DNA from: Aggregatilinea lenta
GTDB taxonomy: Bacteria > Chloroflexota > Anaerolineae > Aggregatilineales > Aggregatilineaceae
Assembly: GCF_003569045.1 (NCBI RefSeq)
Contig: NZ_BFCB01000002.1
Location: 1,159,506-1,223,505 of the forward strand
Direction: 5' to 3'
DNA length: 64,000 bases
Shown: one piece after another, positions 1 through 10,424 of the stretch
How positions within the stretch are numbered: position 1 is the stretch's first letter
Layout of the letters: every line of letters begins with the position of its first letter
Notes under the pieces: generated by a model
The model's input: only the letters and a program-made list of their open reading frames with translations
Told to the model about the DNA's origin: nothing
Database searches by the model: none
Position numbers and translations under genes: made by a program

Positions 1-657
1 TGGGTCGCGCACACCGAACAGCTCATTGCCGCCGTGCGTGATGAGCTGCCGGACGTGCTGGTCGGGGTGACGGTCATGCCGACTGACGACTTCGATCTCG
101 CCTACTACGAGCGCGCGCTGGAGATCGACGGGCTGGACTTCATCAGCATCGAGGTGCGCCAGGAACCCTTCTTCACCTTCGTGCAGGATATGCTGGACGA
201 GCACGGACGCCCCTCCGATTACGGCAAGACGCTGTGGATCGACCAGACGTGGTACGGCTACTGCATGGCGCCGCAGCGCAGCATGGACCTGGACTCGCTC
301 TGGTTGGAAGCGGTAACCGCCTTCGCCGCCAAAGAGAACTTCGGGGCCGTGATGCCTACCAGTTTCGGCTGCTTCCTGCAGCCGGGCGGCACGCTCATCC
401 AGACCTCGGTCGATTACGAGGGTCGCACGCCCGTGTTCGATACGTGGCAGCGGCTGGTGCAGCAGTGGGGTGCCCCGCTGCCCACACACGCCGACGCGGA
501 AGCGGATGCAGCGCCGGAAGCCACCGGAGAAGCCGACGTGACCGCGCCGGAAGCGACGGAAGAAGCAGGCATGGAAGCAACGGTAGAAGCGACCGAAGCG
601 CCAACCGTCGAGGCGGCGGAAGCGGCAGCGCCGGAAGCCACCGAAGAAGCGGGATAG
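1..657 (+). CDS. C-terminal part of a secreted/TIM-barrel-like protein (partial)
   Basis: The reading frame is open to the left window edge, so the gene starts outside the window. About 150 visible residues look like the end of an alpha/beta (TIM-barrel-like) domain, with aromatic-rich stretches such as IDQTWYGYC and SFGCFLQPGG that are typical of sugar-active barrels. No catalytic motif can be named with certainty. The last 55 residues are low complexity, made of repeated Pro-Glu-Ala-Thr units (APEATEEA type), and look like an extended, acidic linker or surface tail. A secreted or surface-attached glycosidase-like protein is one possibility. The function is not recognised. Confidence 0.6.
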   Translation, partial: WVAHTEQLIAAVRDELPDVLVGVTVMPTDDFDLAYYERALEIDGLDFISIEVRQEPFFTFVQDMLDEHGRPSDYGKTLWIDQTWYGYCMAPQRSMDLDSLWLEAVTAFAAKENFGAVMPTSFGCFLQPGGTLIQTSVDYEGRTPVFDTWQRLVQQWGAPLPTHADAEADAAPEATGEADVTAPEATEEAGMEATVEATEAPTVEAAEAAAPEATEEAG

Positions 658-662
658 AGACG

Positions 663-1070
663 TCAGCCGTCTGCGCCGGGAGCGTCGCCTTCCGGCGCGG
701 GCGGCTCCTCGAAGCTCAGCAGATATTCGCGGGCTTCGGCGCGGGTGGCAAACTCGCGCGCTGCCTCGCTCCCGGCGCGCCGGTTTAGTTCTTCGATCAG
801 GGTCGCGATATCATCCCGTGTCGAGGCGATGGCAAGCCGTCCGCGATGGGGATGGGTCGGAATGGGGCTTTGGAGATAAGTGGGCAGCACGGCAGGCTGA
901 ATGGTGCGTACTTCGGTCAGATCGAGCAGTGAATGCACGGCGCGATCGGCAGCATCGAGTATGATGCCCAATTCCTCGACCAGAACTTGCATATCGGCTG
1001 GACCGACGTCATCCGTCCAGCGCGACAGCAGGATCTGGTCCGGGATCAGCCACATCAATTCGATAGGCAT
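663..1070 (-). CDS. Hypothetical protein, STAS/SpoIIAA-like
   Basis: This gene encodes about 135 residues, with the start placed at MPIELMW because a purine-rich AAGGGCGTAGG lies directly upstream; an in-frame ATG ten codons earlier is less likely. The order of predicted strands and helices (IELMWLIPDQILLSRW, then VHSLLDLTEVRTI, then RLAIASTRDDIATLIEELNRR) resembles the small SpoIIAA-like/STAS-type fold found in many uncharacterised bacterial proteins. The C-terminus is Pro/Glu/Gly rich. It converges with the preceding gene, leaving only a few bases between the stops. No catalytic residues are evident and the role is unknown. Confidence 0.6.
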   Translation of the reverse strand: MPIELMWLIPDQILLSRWTDDVGPADMQVLVEELGIILDAADRAVHSLLDLTEVRTIQPAVLPTYLQSPIPTHPHRGRLAIASTRDDIATLIEELNRRAGSEAAREFATRAEAREYLLSFEEPPAPEGDAPGADG

Positions 1071-1262
1071 CCTACGCCCTTTAACCAGCCGCCCCATCAA
1101 TTAAAGCAGCGCCATAATCATTACTTTAAGTAGGATCGGACTGACAAAACTCCGATCAGGAACTCTACATGTTGTTATACGCCTGCCTCGCGATACGTGT
1201 CAAATGGGTCGATGATGCCCGTGCGCTGTGCATGCGTATCATCAAGAAACTGAGGGGATGCA

Positions 1263-1673
1263 ATGATCAAGCAAATTAATCACGTGGCGATTCTCGTGGA
1301 AAATCTCGACCAGTCGCTGACCTTCTGGCGCGACGCGCTGGGCCTGCCAGTCGGCAAGACGGAAAACAACCCCGGCGAAAACGTGAATATCGCCTTTTTG
1401 CCGGTAGGCGACAGCGAGATCGAACTGCTGGAGCCAATCAGCACGGACAGCGCGCTCGGCAAGTTTCTGGCTAAACGCGGCCAGGGCATGCATCACATCT
1501 GCGTGGAGGTGGACGACATCGAGGCGACCATGCAGCAGATGGTGGCGCACGACATCCAGATGATCAACGACACGCCCAAGGCGCGCGAGGACGGCACGCG
1601 CTACGCGTTCGTGCACCCCAAGAGCACGTCCGGCGTGCTGGTGGAACTGTACGAACTACCGAACGACGCGTAA
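1263..1673 (+). CDS. mce: Methylmalonyl-CoA epimerase
   Basis: This 136-residue protein has the vicinal-oxygen-chelate fold: two beta-alpha-beta-beta-beta halves, beginning NHVAILVENLDQSLTFW and HHICVEVDDIEATM. It carries the metal ligands expected of the family: His near residue 7, His in GMHHICVEV, and Glu near the C-terminal LVELYEL. Length and sequence match methylmalonyl-CoA epimerase, which interconverts (2S)- and (2R)-methylmalonyl-CoA ahead of the B12-dependent mutase. A GAGGGG ribosome site lies just before the ATG. The mutase large subunit follows 0.5 kb downstream on the same strand, separated by a terminator and a small opposite-strand gene, which supports the assignment. Confidence 0.9.
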   Translation: MIKQINHVAILVENLDQSLTFWRDALGLPVGKTENNPGENVNIAFLPVGDSEIELLEPISTDSALGKFLAKRGQGMHHICVEVDDIEATMQQMVAHDIQMINDTPKAREDGTRYAFVHPKSTSGVLVELYELPNDA

Positions 1674-1720
1674 AGGGCAAGCGTCGCGCGGAATTAAGCC
1701 ATGGCACTCAAACAGCAAAA

Positions 1721-1747
1721 ACGGGCAGCGTGCGCTGCCCGTTTTTT
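1721..1747 (+). terminator. Intrinsic terminator after mce
   Basis: A perfect 10-bp GC-rich stem (acgggcagcg paired with cgctgcccgt, loop tg) is followed by a run of six T. It lies about 50 bases beyond the epimerase stop and fits a rho-independent terminator on the plus strand. Confidence 0.9.
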
Positions 1748-1784
1748 GGTTAAGGTTCCTGTTTCGATTCAGGCGGGACTACCG

Positions 1785-1949
1785 CTAGACCGCTGCGCGA
1801 CGACCAAACAGCAGCGACACCACGAACAGAACCAGGAAGACGAAGAACGCAATTTTCGCCAGTGTCGCGGCGGCTCCAGCGATCACACCAAAGCCCAAAA
1901 TCGCCGCGATGATAGCTACCACCAGAAACAACAGTGCCATGTTCAACAT
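1785..1949 (-). CDS. DUF1328-family small membrane protein
   Basis: This 54-residue gene starts [11 protein letters not shown] and ends LLFGRRAAV. It is preceded by a good AAGGAG ribosome site 9-10 bases upstream of the ATG. The product is almost entirely hydrophobic, with two membrane helices (roughly residues 3-28 and 31-48) around a Gly-Phe-Gly / Gly-Ala-Ala-Ala turn. Length and pattern ([19 protein letters not shown]...[17 protein letters not shown]) match the DUF1328 (YtjA-like) inner-membrane family. No biochemical role is established for that family, and the gene stands alone between mce and the mutase gene. Confidence 0.85.
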   Translation of the reverse strand: MLNMALLFLVVAIIAAILGFGVIAGAAATLAKIAFFVFLVLFVVSLLFGRRAAV

Positions 1950-2183
1950 TTCTCATTACTCCTTAGTCATCAGCTTGTGTGCAGTGCTCACGGTTCAATC
2001 AAGAATGCACCCATCATACGCCATCTTCCGGCCTGTCTCATGTGCTGTGCGGCTTATTTCACAGTAGGCCACCCGGCGCACCTCCGACCTACCATCTGGC
2101 CTGCCCTCTACTAGGCGTTTCCGCCACGCACTCTTAAAATCGCGGTAACTAAATCACGCATTGAAGCCCAAAGGACGTCCCTT

Positions 2184-3863
<1,680 letters not shown>

Positions 3864-3945
3864 GCAAGGGCAGCGGCTAGCGAAAAGGTAGTTTTTAATC
3901 GTTAGTGTTAGTGGAAAGTCAAAATCACCATTCCGAGGATTCTCC

Positions 3946-3974
3946 GTAGGGGCAGGGCGGAGCAAGCCCTGCCC
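3946..3974. repeat. Palindromic intergenic repeat (GTAGGGGC family)
   Basis: The sequence gtaggggcagggc-ggagcaa-gccctgcccactcc is an imperfect palindrome that shares its GTAGGGGC end with many other intergenic elements in the window (see 7980, 15299, 43798, 57113, 59266, 61865). It lies between two converging genes and could also help end transcription. Confidence 0.75.
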
Positions 3975-4027
3975 ACTCCAGCCCGATCGTCACGTATCAG
4001 TACCCCCGCAAACGCGCATGAATCGCC

Positions 4028-4810
4028 TTAGTCCAGCAGGTGTGCGCGGACCGTCGCCACCGCCTCGGCGGGATACTCCGCCAGACGACCACGCAGCAGC
4101 CGGTCGGACAGATCGAGCAGACCCAGCGCCGCGCGGTCGAGATCCAGCCGCAGCAGCGCGTTGATCTCCGCGCCCAAGTCGGGGTAGGCCAGCTCAACGC
4201 GGCGCAGCGGATCGAGGTTGTCCAGCGCGTCGGGATGATCGGTCGGGACGTGGCGGGGAATAATCTGCAGCAGCGAAAACAGTGACGACACCGTGATCAA
4301 CTGGCGCGCGCTGAGCTGCTCGCCACGCCGCAAGCGCCATATGCCCACCAGCAGATTGGTGAGGAACTGCCCTAACAGAGACACCTCGTTCTGCGCGATG
4401 GTTTGAGCTTCCTCGACTGTCGCGCGGTGCATACGAGCCAGATCCGCCGCCAGATCGATCCGGTCGATCAGCAGGCGGTAATCGTTCACCCTGGCGTGCA
4501 GCAGCCCGGCGCGATCCGAAACGGCGTATTCGAGCAGGTGGCCGTCGCGGTACATCGCCTTGAAGCCGCCGTGCGGCTCGCGGAACCACAGCACGATCTG
4601 CGCGGGGTCCGGCAGCCAGTCGGGGCATCCCTGGTAATCGGGCTGCGCATCCGTCGCCACGACCAGCCAGAAGTCATGATCGGACCACTGATCGGGCGGG
4701 TGCGACTGCGCCGCCATCGATCCGGCGGCCATCAGCCCTACCACGCGCGGATCGCGCTCCAGGCCGCCCACCAACACGCAGGTAAATGCTTCGTACTGCT
4801 GCGGATTCAT
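4028..4810 (-). CDS. Nucleotidyltransferase-domain protein
   Basis: The start is set at MNPQQYEAF (position 4810), giving 260 residues; the upstream extension of the open frame has no protein-like character. Near residue 28 is the pol-beta nucleotidyltransferase signature GLMAAGSMAAQS...WSDHDFWLVV, with Gly-Ser followed by Asp-x-Asp (DHD), which normally binds Mg-NTP. The remaining two thirds are mostly helical, as in aminoglycoside adenylyltransferase-like proteins. The substrate cannot be told from sequence, and an antibiotic-modifying role is only one option. It is divergent from an AraC-type regulator about 200 bases away, which could regulate it. Confidence 0.65.
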   Translation of the reverse strand: MNPQQYEAFTCVLVGGLERDPRVVGLMAAGSMAAQSHPPDQWSDHDFWLVVATDAQPDYQGCPDWLPDPAQIVLWFREPHGGFKAMYRDGHLLEYAVSDRAGLLHARVNDYRLLIDRIDLAADLARMHRATVEEAQTIAQNEVSLLGQFLTNLLVGIWRLRRGEQLSARQLITVSSLFSLLQIIPRHVPTDHPDALDNLDPLRRVELAYPDLGAEINALLRLDLDRAALGLLDLSDRLLRGRLAEYPAEAVATVRAHLLD

Positions 4811-4954
4811 GACAAAATCCCCTGTCCGGTGCGCCCTTCGCAACGCGGGGAAGACCAGGCAGCGCCCCGCGCCAGCGCACGCCCGGCTATTGTCCGCTGC
4901 TAGAGCACGCGCCGTCAAGCTGCACATCGACTTTCGCTGGAATAAAACAGAACA

Positions 4955-4980
4955 AATGTATAAAAATTATGCTATAATAC
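4955..4980 (+). promoter_or_regulatory. Putative promoter of the AraC-type gene
   Basis: In an unusually AT-rich pocket, a perfect TATAAT (4973-4978) lies 38 bases before the start of the regulator gene. The -35 box is weak, as often seen for activated promoters. The same gap also holds the upstream region of the divergent nucleotidyltransferase gene. Confidence 0.55.
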
Positions 4981-5015
4981 GATGGTGTTTCCGTCCTAAC
5001 AGGAGCGCGCGCATC

Positions 5016-5792
5016 ATGGCCGTGACGCTTACGCCAAACGTTAACTTCGACGCGGATCTTCGCCTTCCAGACGGCGATATCAGTCTACCCGGCGAGGAGC
5101 GGCAGTCGGACTCGCCGTTGATCGAGCGCGTCTGGTACAGCCGCAGTGAGGGCGGCGGCTTGTTTACCTCGATGGCCGAAAGCCACTGGGAAATCGTCGT
5201 CACCAAACACCGGCGCAGCACGATTTTGACCGTGCGTGGACCGGAGACACAGGCAACGCCCGCCTACTGTCCGCCAGACGCGGAGTTTATGGGCATTGTC
5301 TTTAAACTGGGTACCTTCATGCCAAAATTCCCCGCGAGAATGGTCATGGATCGGCGCGATGTGAACCTGCCGCAGGCGGGAAGCAATTCCTTCTGGCTGA
5401 ACAGCGCTGCCTGGGAATTCCCCACGTTTGATAACGCCGATACCTTTATCGAGCGCCTTGTGCGCGAGGAGCTGCTCGTCCAGGACCCTGTCGTCGATGT
5501 GGCCCTGCGAGAGGAGCCGTCGGTGATATCTCGCCGTACGATCCAGCGCCGATTCTTGCAGGCGACCGGATTAACCTACGCCAACGTGGTCCAAATTCAG
5601 CGGGCGCGTTTGGCGACCAACCTGTTGAAGCAAGGGGTTTCGATTCTCGACACGGTGGACCGGGCGGGGTATGCCGACCAACCCCATATGACCCGCGCGC
5701 TCAGGCGGCTCATGGGACAAACGCCCGGACAAATCTTCAGCCGGACGCTCGATAAGCCCCTGTCGTTTTTATTCAAGACGTCACCCTTTTGA
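5016..5792 (+). CDS. AraC-family transcriptional regulator
   Basis: The ATG at 5016 is preferred over an in-frame start 207 bases upstream because it has AGGAG ten bases before it and lies downstream of a TATAAT box. The 258-residue product has an N-terminal sensing domain of unknown ligand (residues 1 to about 150) and a C-terminal double helix-turn-helix. The first helix pair is SRRTIQRRFLQATG. The second region reads ILDTVDRAGYADQPHMTRALRRLMGQTPGQI, the classic AraC signature. The next gene, a reductase-domain protein, begins 48 bases downstream on the same strand and is the likeliest target or operon partner. Confidence 0.85.
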   Translation: MAVTLTPNVNFDADLRLPDGDISLPGEERQSDSPLIERVWYSRSEGGGLFTSMAESHWEIVVTKHRRSTILTVRGPETQATPAYCPPDAEFMGIVFKLGTFMPKFPARMVMDRRDVNLPQAGSNSFWLNSAAWEFPTFDNADTFIERLVREELLVQDPVVDVALREEPSVISRRTIQRRFLQATGLTYANVVQIQRARLATNLLKQGVSILDTVDRAGYADQPHMTRALRRLMGQTPGQIFSRTLDKPLSFLFKTSPF

Positions 5793-5839
5793 TGGTTTAT
5801 GCTCATAGAAGTTGAGAAAACCACACAGGAGACATCCCC

Positions 5840-6421
5840 ATGAGGAACATCAACGCCGCATTGTTCATTACCCTCGACGGCGTCGTGGAAGCGCCGGGGG
5901 GCGAAAGCACGCTTCCACCTGAGCGGCGCGCCTGGTCTATGCCCTACACGACCGACGAGGTCGGGCAGGTGATCGGCGATGCCATGGCGAACAGCGATGC
6001 CATGCTGTTGGGCCGCATAACCTACCAGGATTTTGCTGCCTACTGGCCCAACGCCCCTGAGGACGACCCCTTCGGCCAGTTCATGAATAACCAGCCCAAG
6101 TACGTGGTGTCTACCACGCTCGACAATGCTGAATGGAAAAACTCGCACCTGATCACGGACAACGTTGTCGCTGAGTTGACGAAACTGAAGCAGCAGCCCG
6201 GCAAAGACATCACCATCGTGGGCAGCGGCACGCTCACTCGCTCGCTGATCGAAGCCGACCTCGTGGACGAGCTGCGACTGATGCTGTGCCCGGTCGTGCT
6301 AGGCGTTGGCAAGCGGCTGTTCGAGGACGCCCACTCCATGAAGTCGATGAAGGTGCTTGAGGTTCGATCGTTCGATTCCGGCATGATTTATCTGCGGCTG
6401 CAGCCCGAAAAGCAAGCGTAA
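5840..6421 (+). CDS. Dihydrofolate reductase-like (RibD C-terminal domain) protein
   Basis: This 193-residue protein consists of one RibD C-terminal/DHFR-like domain. It begins MRNINAALFITLDGVVEAPGG, continues with DAMLLGRITYQDFAAYWP and has the nucleotide-binding segment DITIVGSGTLTRSLIEADLVDELRLMLCPVVLG, all typical of the YwjB/YyaP group of NADPH-dependent reductase-like proteins. The true substrate of this group is unknown and they are usually not housekeeping folate enzymes. An AGGAG site precedes the ATG. It probably shares a transcript with the AraC-type regulator upstream and is closed by a terminator 24 bases after the stop. Confidence 0.85.
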   Translation: MRNINAALFITLDGVVEAPGGESTLPPERRAWSMPYTTDEVGQVIGDAMANSDAMLLGRITYQDFAAYWPNAPEDDPFGQFMNNQPKYVVSTTLDNAEWKNSHLITDNVVAELTKLKQQPGKDITIVGSGTLTRSLIEADLVDELRLMLCPVVLGVGKRLFEDAHSMKSMKVLEVRSFDSGMIYLRLQPEKQA

Positions 6422-6444
6422 ACGCGTCACGCGCCAGAGAACGA

Positions 6445-6480
6445 AACGGGATCGGCCCACAGGGTACCGGTCCCGTTTTT
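6445..6480 (+). terminator. Intrinsic terminator after the reductase-like gene
   Basis: Arms acggga-tcgg and ccgg-tcccgt form a stable stem around a short loop and are followed by TTTTT. It lies directly after the AraC/reductase pair. Confidence 0.85.
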
Positions 6481-6625
6481 GTTGCGCGAATGCCCCGCCC
6501 TGCTCGTTCTTCCCCGCCTCCCTCGACCGGCGGCTGCACCCAGCGTCCTATTTTCGCCCCTTTCCGGCGCGCGGTACACTTGGGGCCGGTCAGCGACCTC
6601 CTTCCACCCGCAGGAGATAAGCGCG

Positions 6626-7873
6626 ATGATGCAGCACCTCATCCGGTTCCGCGTGTTCTTGTTCGCCGCGTTGATGCTCGTCCTCACCGCCCCCGCAGCG
6701 CAAAGCCTTGCACAAATCGCGTCGCCCTACGACGTCCGGCTCGCGTACGTGTGGCAAAATACGGTCACGCTGGCAGATGGGGACGGCGTGCCGTTGGAAC
6801 AGACGGGGCCGAGCTTCGCCTTTGGGCAAGGCGCGCGGCTGGTCTGGACCGCAGACGGCAGCCGCCTGTACATCGCCCTGGACAACGGCCTGTACGAAAC
6901 AGGCGGACAGGGCGGCCCGGCGGTGCAGGTCCCCGGCATTTTCGGGCGCACGCTGACCTTCACGCACGACACGGGCGTGCTCTACTATCTGGAAACAACC
7001 GCGCCGCAGGACGAGGAGCCGGGCATCGTCTCGTTTCCGCTGCGCGAGGCCAACACGGCGCTGATGTCCGGCGGAACGGGCAAGCTGGCGGGCTACTTCG
7101 GGCGCTTCGCGTCCGGTACGACGCGCGCCAACCTGACCTTCGCGGCAGCGCTCTACGCCCGCGACGGCGGTCTGCTTGGCCCCGGACGCCCCACCCTGTG
7201 GCCGAGCTACGGCAGCAACCTGTTCGGCACGTGCTGCTTCCCCGACCCCGGCCTGGGTATTTTCACGCTGGGCACCGAGAGTTATTCCGTGTGGGACGCC
7301 ACATTCATGCCCGGCGCAGCGGCCACCAACACGACGCAGACGTACCTCGCGGGGCCGACCACCAACGGCGTGATCCGCATCATCGACCTGATCACGGGCG
7401 GCACGCGCGACTATGCGATCCAGATCGCGGGCGGCCTGGGCACGATCGAGCGCGTCGCGTGGTCGCCGGATGACACCATGCTCTATTTCATCTCGCGCTA
7501 CAACCCCACCACCCCGCTGATGCTCAACGTCGAGACGCGCTTCCCGGTGGACACCAGCAGCGCGGACGTGACGCTCTACCGCCTGAACCTCGTCACCAGC
7601 ACCATCGAGCAGCTTGCGTGGCGCGCGGACGTGTATGGCATAAGCTCACTCGCCGCGACGAACGAGTATGTCTTCGCCACCGTGGTCGATTCCAACGCCG
7701 CGCTGATCAATGCGTTCAACACACAGCAGGTCGCGGCCAGTCTGCCCAGCAGCGATGCGCTGCTCGCGCCATACATGCCGCAGACGCACCTGTGGCGCGT
7801 TGCGGTCGATGGCTCGTCCGTGGCGGATGTGCGCGACGACGTGTGGGGCCTCGCGGCGCGCCCGATCCGGTAG
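6626..7873 (+). CDS. Secreted WD40/propeller-like hypothetical protein
   Basis: The start at 6626 (MMQHLIRFRVFLF) is chosen because CAGGAG lies about 10 bases upstream and a clear signal peptide follows: basic start, then VFLFAALMLVLTAPAAQSLAQ. The mature part (about 385 residues) repeats short segments such as ARLVWTADGSRLYIALDNGLYE and RVAWSPDDTMLYFISRYN. These resemble blades of beta-propeller (WD40/TolB-like) proteins. It is probably exported and soluble or loosely attached. There is no enzymatic motif and the role is unknown. Confidence 0.65.
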   Translation: MMQHLIRFRVFLFAALMLVLTAPAAQSLAQIASPYDVRLAYVWQNTVTLADGDGVPLEQTGPSFAFGQGARLVWTADGSRLYIALDNGLYETGGQGGPAVQVPGIFGRTLTFTHDTGVLYYLETTAPQDEEPGIVSFPLREANTALMSGGTGKLAGYFGRFASGTTRANLTFAAALYARDGGLLGPGRPTLWPSYGSNLFGTCCFPDPGLGIFTLGTESYSVWDATFMPGAAATNTTQTYLAGPTTNGVIRIIDLITGGTRDYAIQIAGGLGTIERVAWSPDDTMLYFISRYNPTTPLMLNVETRFPVDTSSADVTLYRLNLVTSTIEQLAWRADVYGISSLAATNEYVFATVVDSNAALINAFNTQQVAASLPSSDALLAPYMPQTHLWRVAVDGSSVADVRDDVWGLAARPIR

Positions 7874-7916
7874 GGTATTGGGAATTGGGGACTGGGGATT
7901 AGCGAGTTATGCACTT

Positions 7917-8066
7917 ATGCCCCCCCATCCCCTGACCCCTTTCCCACGCAAGCGGAGGGAAGGGGAATAAGGCAAGAACCGGGCGGAGCAAGCCCCGCCC
8001 CTACAGAACCACCGGGCATTGTTTGTCTCCCCTCTCCAACTTGATTGGAGAGGGGCCGGGGGTGAG
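7917..8066. repeat. Composite intergenic repeat cluster
   Basis: This 303-base gap between genes (7874-8176) is mostly repeat. It holds an arm-rich segment (7921-7967), a palindrome cgggcggagcaagccccgcccctac (7980-8004) and a second palindrome of type cccctctccaa-cttga-ttggagagggg (8029-8054) followed by ccgggggtgagg. The last two, with the 25-base spacer between them, recur as a unit at 43798-43884. No gene was found in the gap. Confidence 0.75.
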
Positions 8067-8176
8067 GTCTCTCTGAGAACCAAACTACGCCGTTAATCGG
8101 CATCCACCCGCCTCCGATCCATATATTCGACCACACCAGCGGCAGCACGTCGCCCAACGAACAGGACAGCCATCCG

Positions 8177-8986
8177 ATGCAGGTTTATGAAAAACTCCTC
8201 CCGCCCGAAAAACCACCGCGCGTCGTCTTCATCACCGGAGCGTCCTCGGGCATTGGGCGCGCGGCGGCGCTGCTGTTCGCGGCAATGGGCGACCACGTGG
8301 CGATCACCGCGCGACGCGGCGACCGGTTGGCAGAGGTCGTCAAGGAAGCCGAAAAACGCAAGCTACCCGGCACGATTTTCCCTATCGAGGCCGACGTAAC
8401 CGATCCAGATGCGATGCAGACGGCGGTCGCGCTGGCGTTGGCGGAGTTCAACCGGCTGGACGTGCTGGTCGCTAACGCCGGCATCGGGCAGCGCGGGCCG
8501 CTGGTCGATGCGCCCTGGGAAGACCTGGAGGCCGTGCTTCGTACCAACATCGATGGCGTGATCCACAGCATCCGCGCGGCGGTCCCGGCGATGCGTGCCA
8601 GCGGCGGTGGGCACATTGTGATGATTTCCTCGATCCTCGGTCCGGTGCCGGGCGCGTACGCAGCGACCTACAGCGCGAGCAAGGCCGCCACGGACGCATT
8701 AGCGCGGTCCCTGCGCGGCGAGCTGAAGGCGGACCACATCGCCGTGACCGTGTTGATTGTGGGTCAAACAGATTCAGAGTTCGCGCAAAAGCGGCTCGGC
8801 CAGCCGGGTCGTGTGGCGACGCGCTGGCCGACCATGACGCCGGAGCGTGTCGCGGGCGGCATCGCGCAGGCCCTCGAACGTAAGCCGCGCACCATGACGC
8901 TGCGCTGGATCGACCGGCTGTTTGTGTGGGCCGGGCAGCGCTTCCCCGGCCTGATAGACCGTATCCTGGCGCGGGTGTACGGGTAA
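8177..8986 (+). CDS. SDR-family short-chain dehydrogenase/reductase
   Basis: This 269-residue classical short-chain dehydrogenase has the cofactor motif TGASSGIG (residues 20-27), the NAG segment (VLVANAGIG), a catalytic Ser in VMISSILG and the YSASK active-site motif. The Arg after the second strand (AITARRGDRL) suggests NADP(H). The C-terminal 40 residues (WIDRLFVWAGQRFPGLIDRIL) are amphipathic and could touch a membrane, as in dehydrogenases acting on lipid substrates. The true substrate is unknown. It stands alone, with repeats on its upstream side. Confidence 0.85.
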   Translation: MQVYEKLLPPEKPPRVVFITGASSGIGRAAALLFAAMGDHVAITARRGDRLAEVVKEAEKRKLPGTIFPIEADVTDPDAMQTAVALALAEFNRLDVLVANAGIGQRGPLVDAPWEDLEAVLRTNIDGVIHSIRAAVPAMRASGGGHIVMISSILGPVPGAYAATYSASKAATDALARSLRGELKADHIAVTVLIVGQTDSEFAQKRLGQPGRVATRWPTMTPERVAGGIAQALERKPRTMTLRWIDRLFVWAGQRFPGLIDRILARVYG

Positions 8987-9200
8987 AAGCCGAAGCTGGC
9001 AGTTTAAGAGTTTTTAGGAGTTGGCGGGACCAGGGTTAAAGGCAGTTTAAGGGGCAGACAGAAGCCACGCGCGCCGCATTCCGAAAGGGCCGCGTCAGGG
9101 ATCGCGCAGTCATGATCCCACCACGCCATCCAGATGGGCGCTTGACGGAGACTCCGAATTAGCCAATACTTAGAATGAGAGTCGTTAACAGAAAGGTTAA

Positions 9201-10202
9201 ATGATGTTCAAAAGAGTTACCCTCTATTTCTCGTTGTGTTGCATCATCGCAGGGGCGTTCATGACGCCCGCCGCCGCCCAATCTCCCCGCCCGGTCATCA
9301 TCGACAGTGACATGACCACCGACGACTTCATGGCCACCCTGCTCACGCTCAAGGACTCCAACTTCACGGTCGAGGCGATCACCGTCACCGGAACGGGCTG
9401 GGCCTACTGTGACGCGGGCGTCGAGGCGGCGCTGGGCATCGTGGCGCTGGCGGATGTCGGCGACGTGCCGGTGAGCTGCTGGCGCGATACGCCGCTGATC
9501 GGCGAGCACGCCGTGCCGGAAGATTGGCGCACCACGGCGGAATCCGTCGCGGCGCTCGGTCTGCCGGAGGGCGGCCAGCCTGCCGACCAGGACGCGGTGG
9601 CGCTGTTCACGGCTGCGGTGCAGGACTCCCCCGAAAAAGTGACCGTGCTGGCACTCGGCCCGCTGACGAACATCGCGCAGGCGCTGGACGACACGCCGTC
9701 GCTGATCGACAACATCGAGATGATCTACGTCATGGGCGGCGCGGTCGACGTGCCCGGCTCCGAAGTGAGCGAAGAGAACACGACCGCCGAGTGGAACATC
9801 TACTGCGACCCGGTCGCCGCGCGCATGGTCTTCGAGTCTGGCGCGCCGATCACGCTGGTTCCGCTGGACGCGACCAACGACGTACCGCTGACGATGGACT
9901 TCTTGCAGCAGCTCGAAGCCGAAAAGCAGACGCCGGAAGCAGAGTTCATCTATACGGCGCTGTCCAACAGCATGGACTTCATCGAGTCGGGCGGCTACTA
10001 CTTCTGGGATCCGCTTGCGGCGGGCATCATGGCCGACCCCGGTCTGGCGACCCTGACCGAGCGCGAAGTGACCGTAATCGACGTGCCCGGCCCCGACTAT
10101 GGGCGCACGGCGCCTGTCGGCAACGGCCCGCGCATCGAGGTGGCCACCGCGCCGGACAGCGCGGCCTTCCTCGACTACTTCATGAGCACGCTGAACTCGT
10201 AA
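9201..10202 (+). CDS. Exported nucleoside hydrolase
   Basis: The 333-residue product has a signal peptide (FKRVTLYFSLCCIIAGAFMTPAAAQ). It is followed by the inosine-uridine nucleoside hydrolase motif IIDSDMTTDD, the Asp-rich calcium/ribose site written DxDxxxDD in this family. Other family segments are VLALGPLTNIAQAL, IYVMGGAVDVPG, EWNIYCDPVAARMVF and the late WDPLAAGI. It would cleave the N-glycosidic bond of ribonucleosides outside the cytoplasmic membrane, giving base and ribose for uptake. Two adjacent ATGs could serve as start; AAAGG lies just upstream. An adenosine deaminase elsewhere in the window (17150) hints at nucleoside salvage. Confidence 0.85.
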   Translation: MMFKRVTLYFSLCCIIAGAFMTPAAAQSPRPVIIDSDMTTDDFMATLLTLKDSNFTVEAITVTGTGWAYCDAGVEAALGIVALADVGDVPVSCWRDTPLIGEHAVPEDWRTTAESVAALGLPEGGQPADQDAVALFTAAVQDSPEKVTVLALGPLTNIAQALDDTPSLIDNIEMIYVMGGAVDVPGSEVSEENTTAEWNIYCDPVAARMVFESGAPITLVPLDATNDVPLTMDFLQQLEAEKQTPEAEFIYTALSNSMDFIESGGYYFWDPLAAGIMADPGLATLTEREVTVIDVPGPDYGRTAPVGNGPRIEVATAPDSAAFLDYFMSTLNS

Positions 10203-10255
10203 GCGGGTCGCCCGCGTGCTGGTTTCCAGACGGATCGCGTGCAGAACGGACGCAC

Positions 10256-10284
10256 AGGGGCGGATCGCTGATCCGCCCTCCTGT
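10256..10284. repeat. Palindrome downstream of the nucleoside hydrolase
   Basis: Arms around ggggcggatc-gct-gatccgccct (10257-10279), flanked by aca/tgt, make a strong hairpin 55 bases after the stop. There is no T-run, so it may be a repeat-family member or a weak terminator. Its shape (GGGGC end, variable palindromic core) matches the other dispersed elements. Confidence 0.6.
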
Positions 10285-10424
10285 GTTCGGACGCCCCTAT
10301 GCGAGCGGCTGCCTCGCTTAAATTTGTCCGAACGCGCCGTTTTGAAGGATAATGCATGAAGCCATTCAGTTAACTATTACCTGGCCCATGTTGGCGTGGC
10401 CTATACGAGCAGGAGATTCCATCC

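Noticed and set aside
7915-8157. 80-residue minus-strand open frame between genes
   Set aside because: It consists of intergenic repeat sequence (palindromes shared with other gaps) and has no ribosome site.
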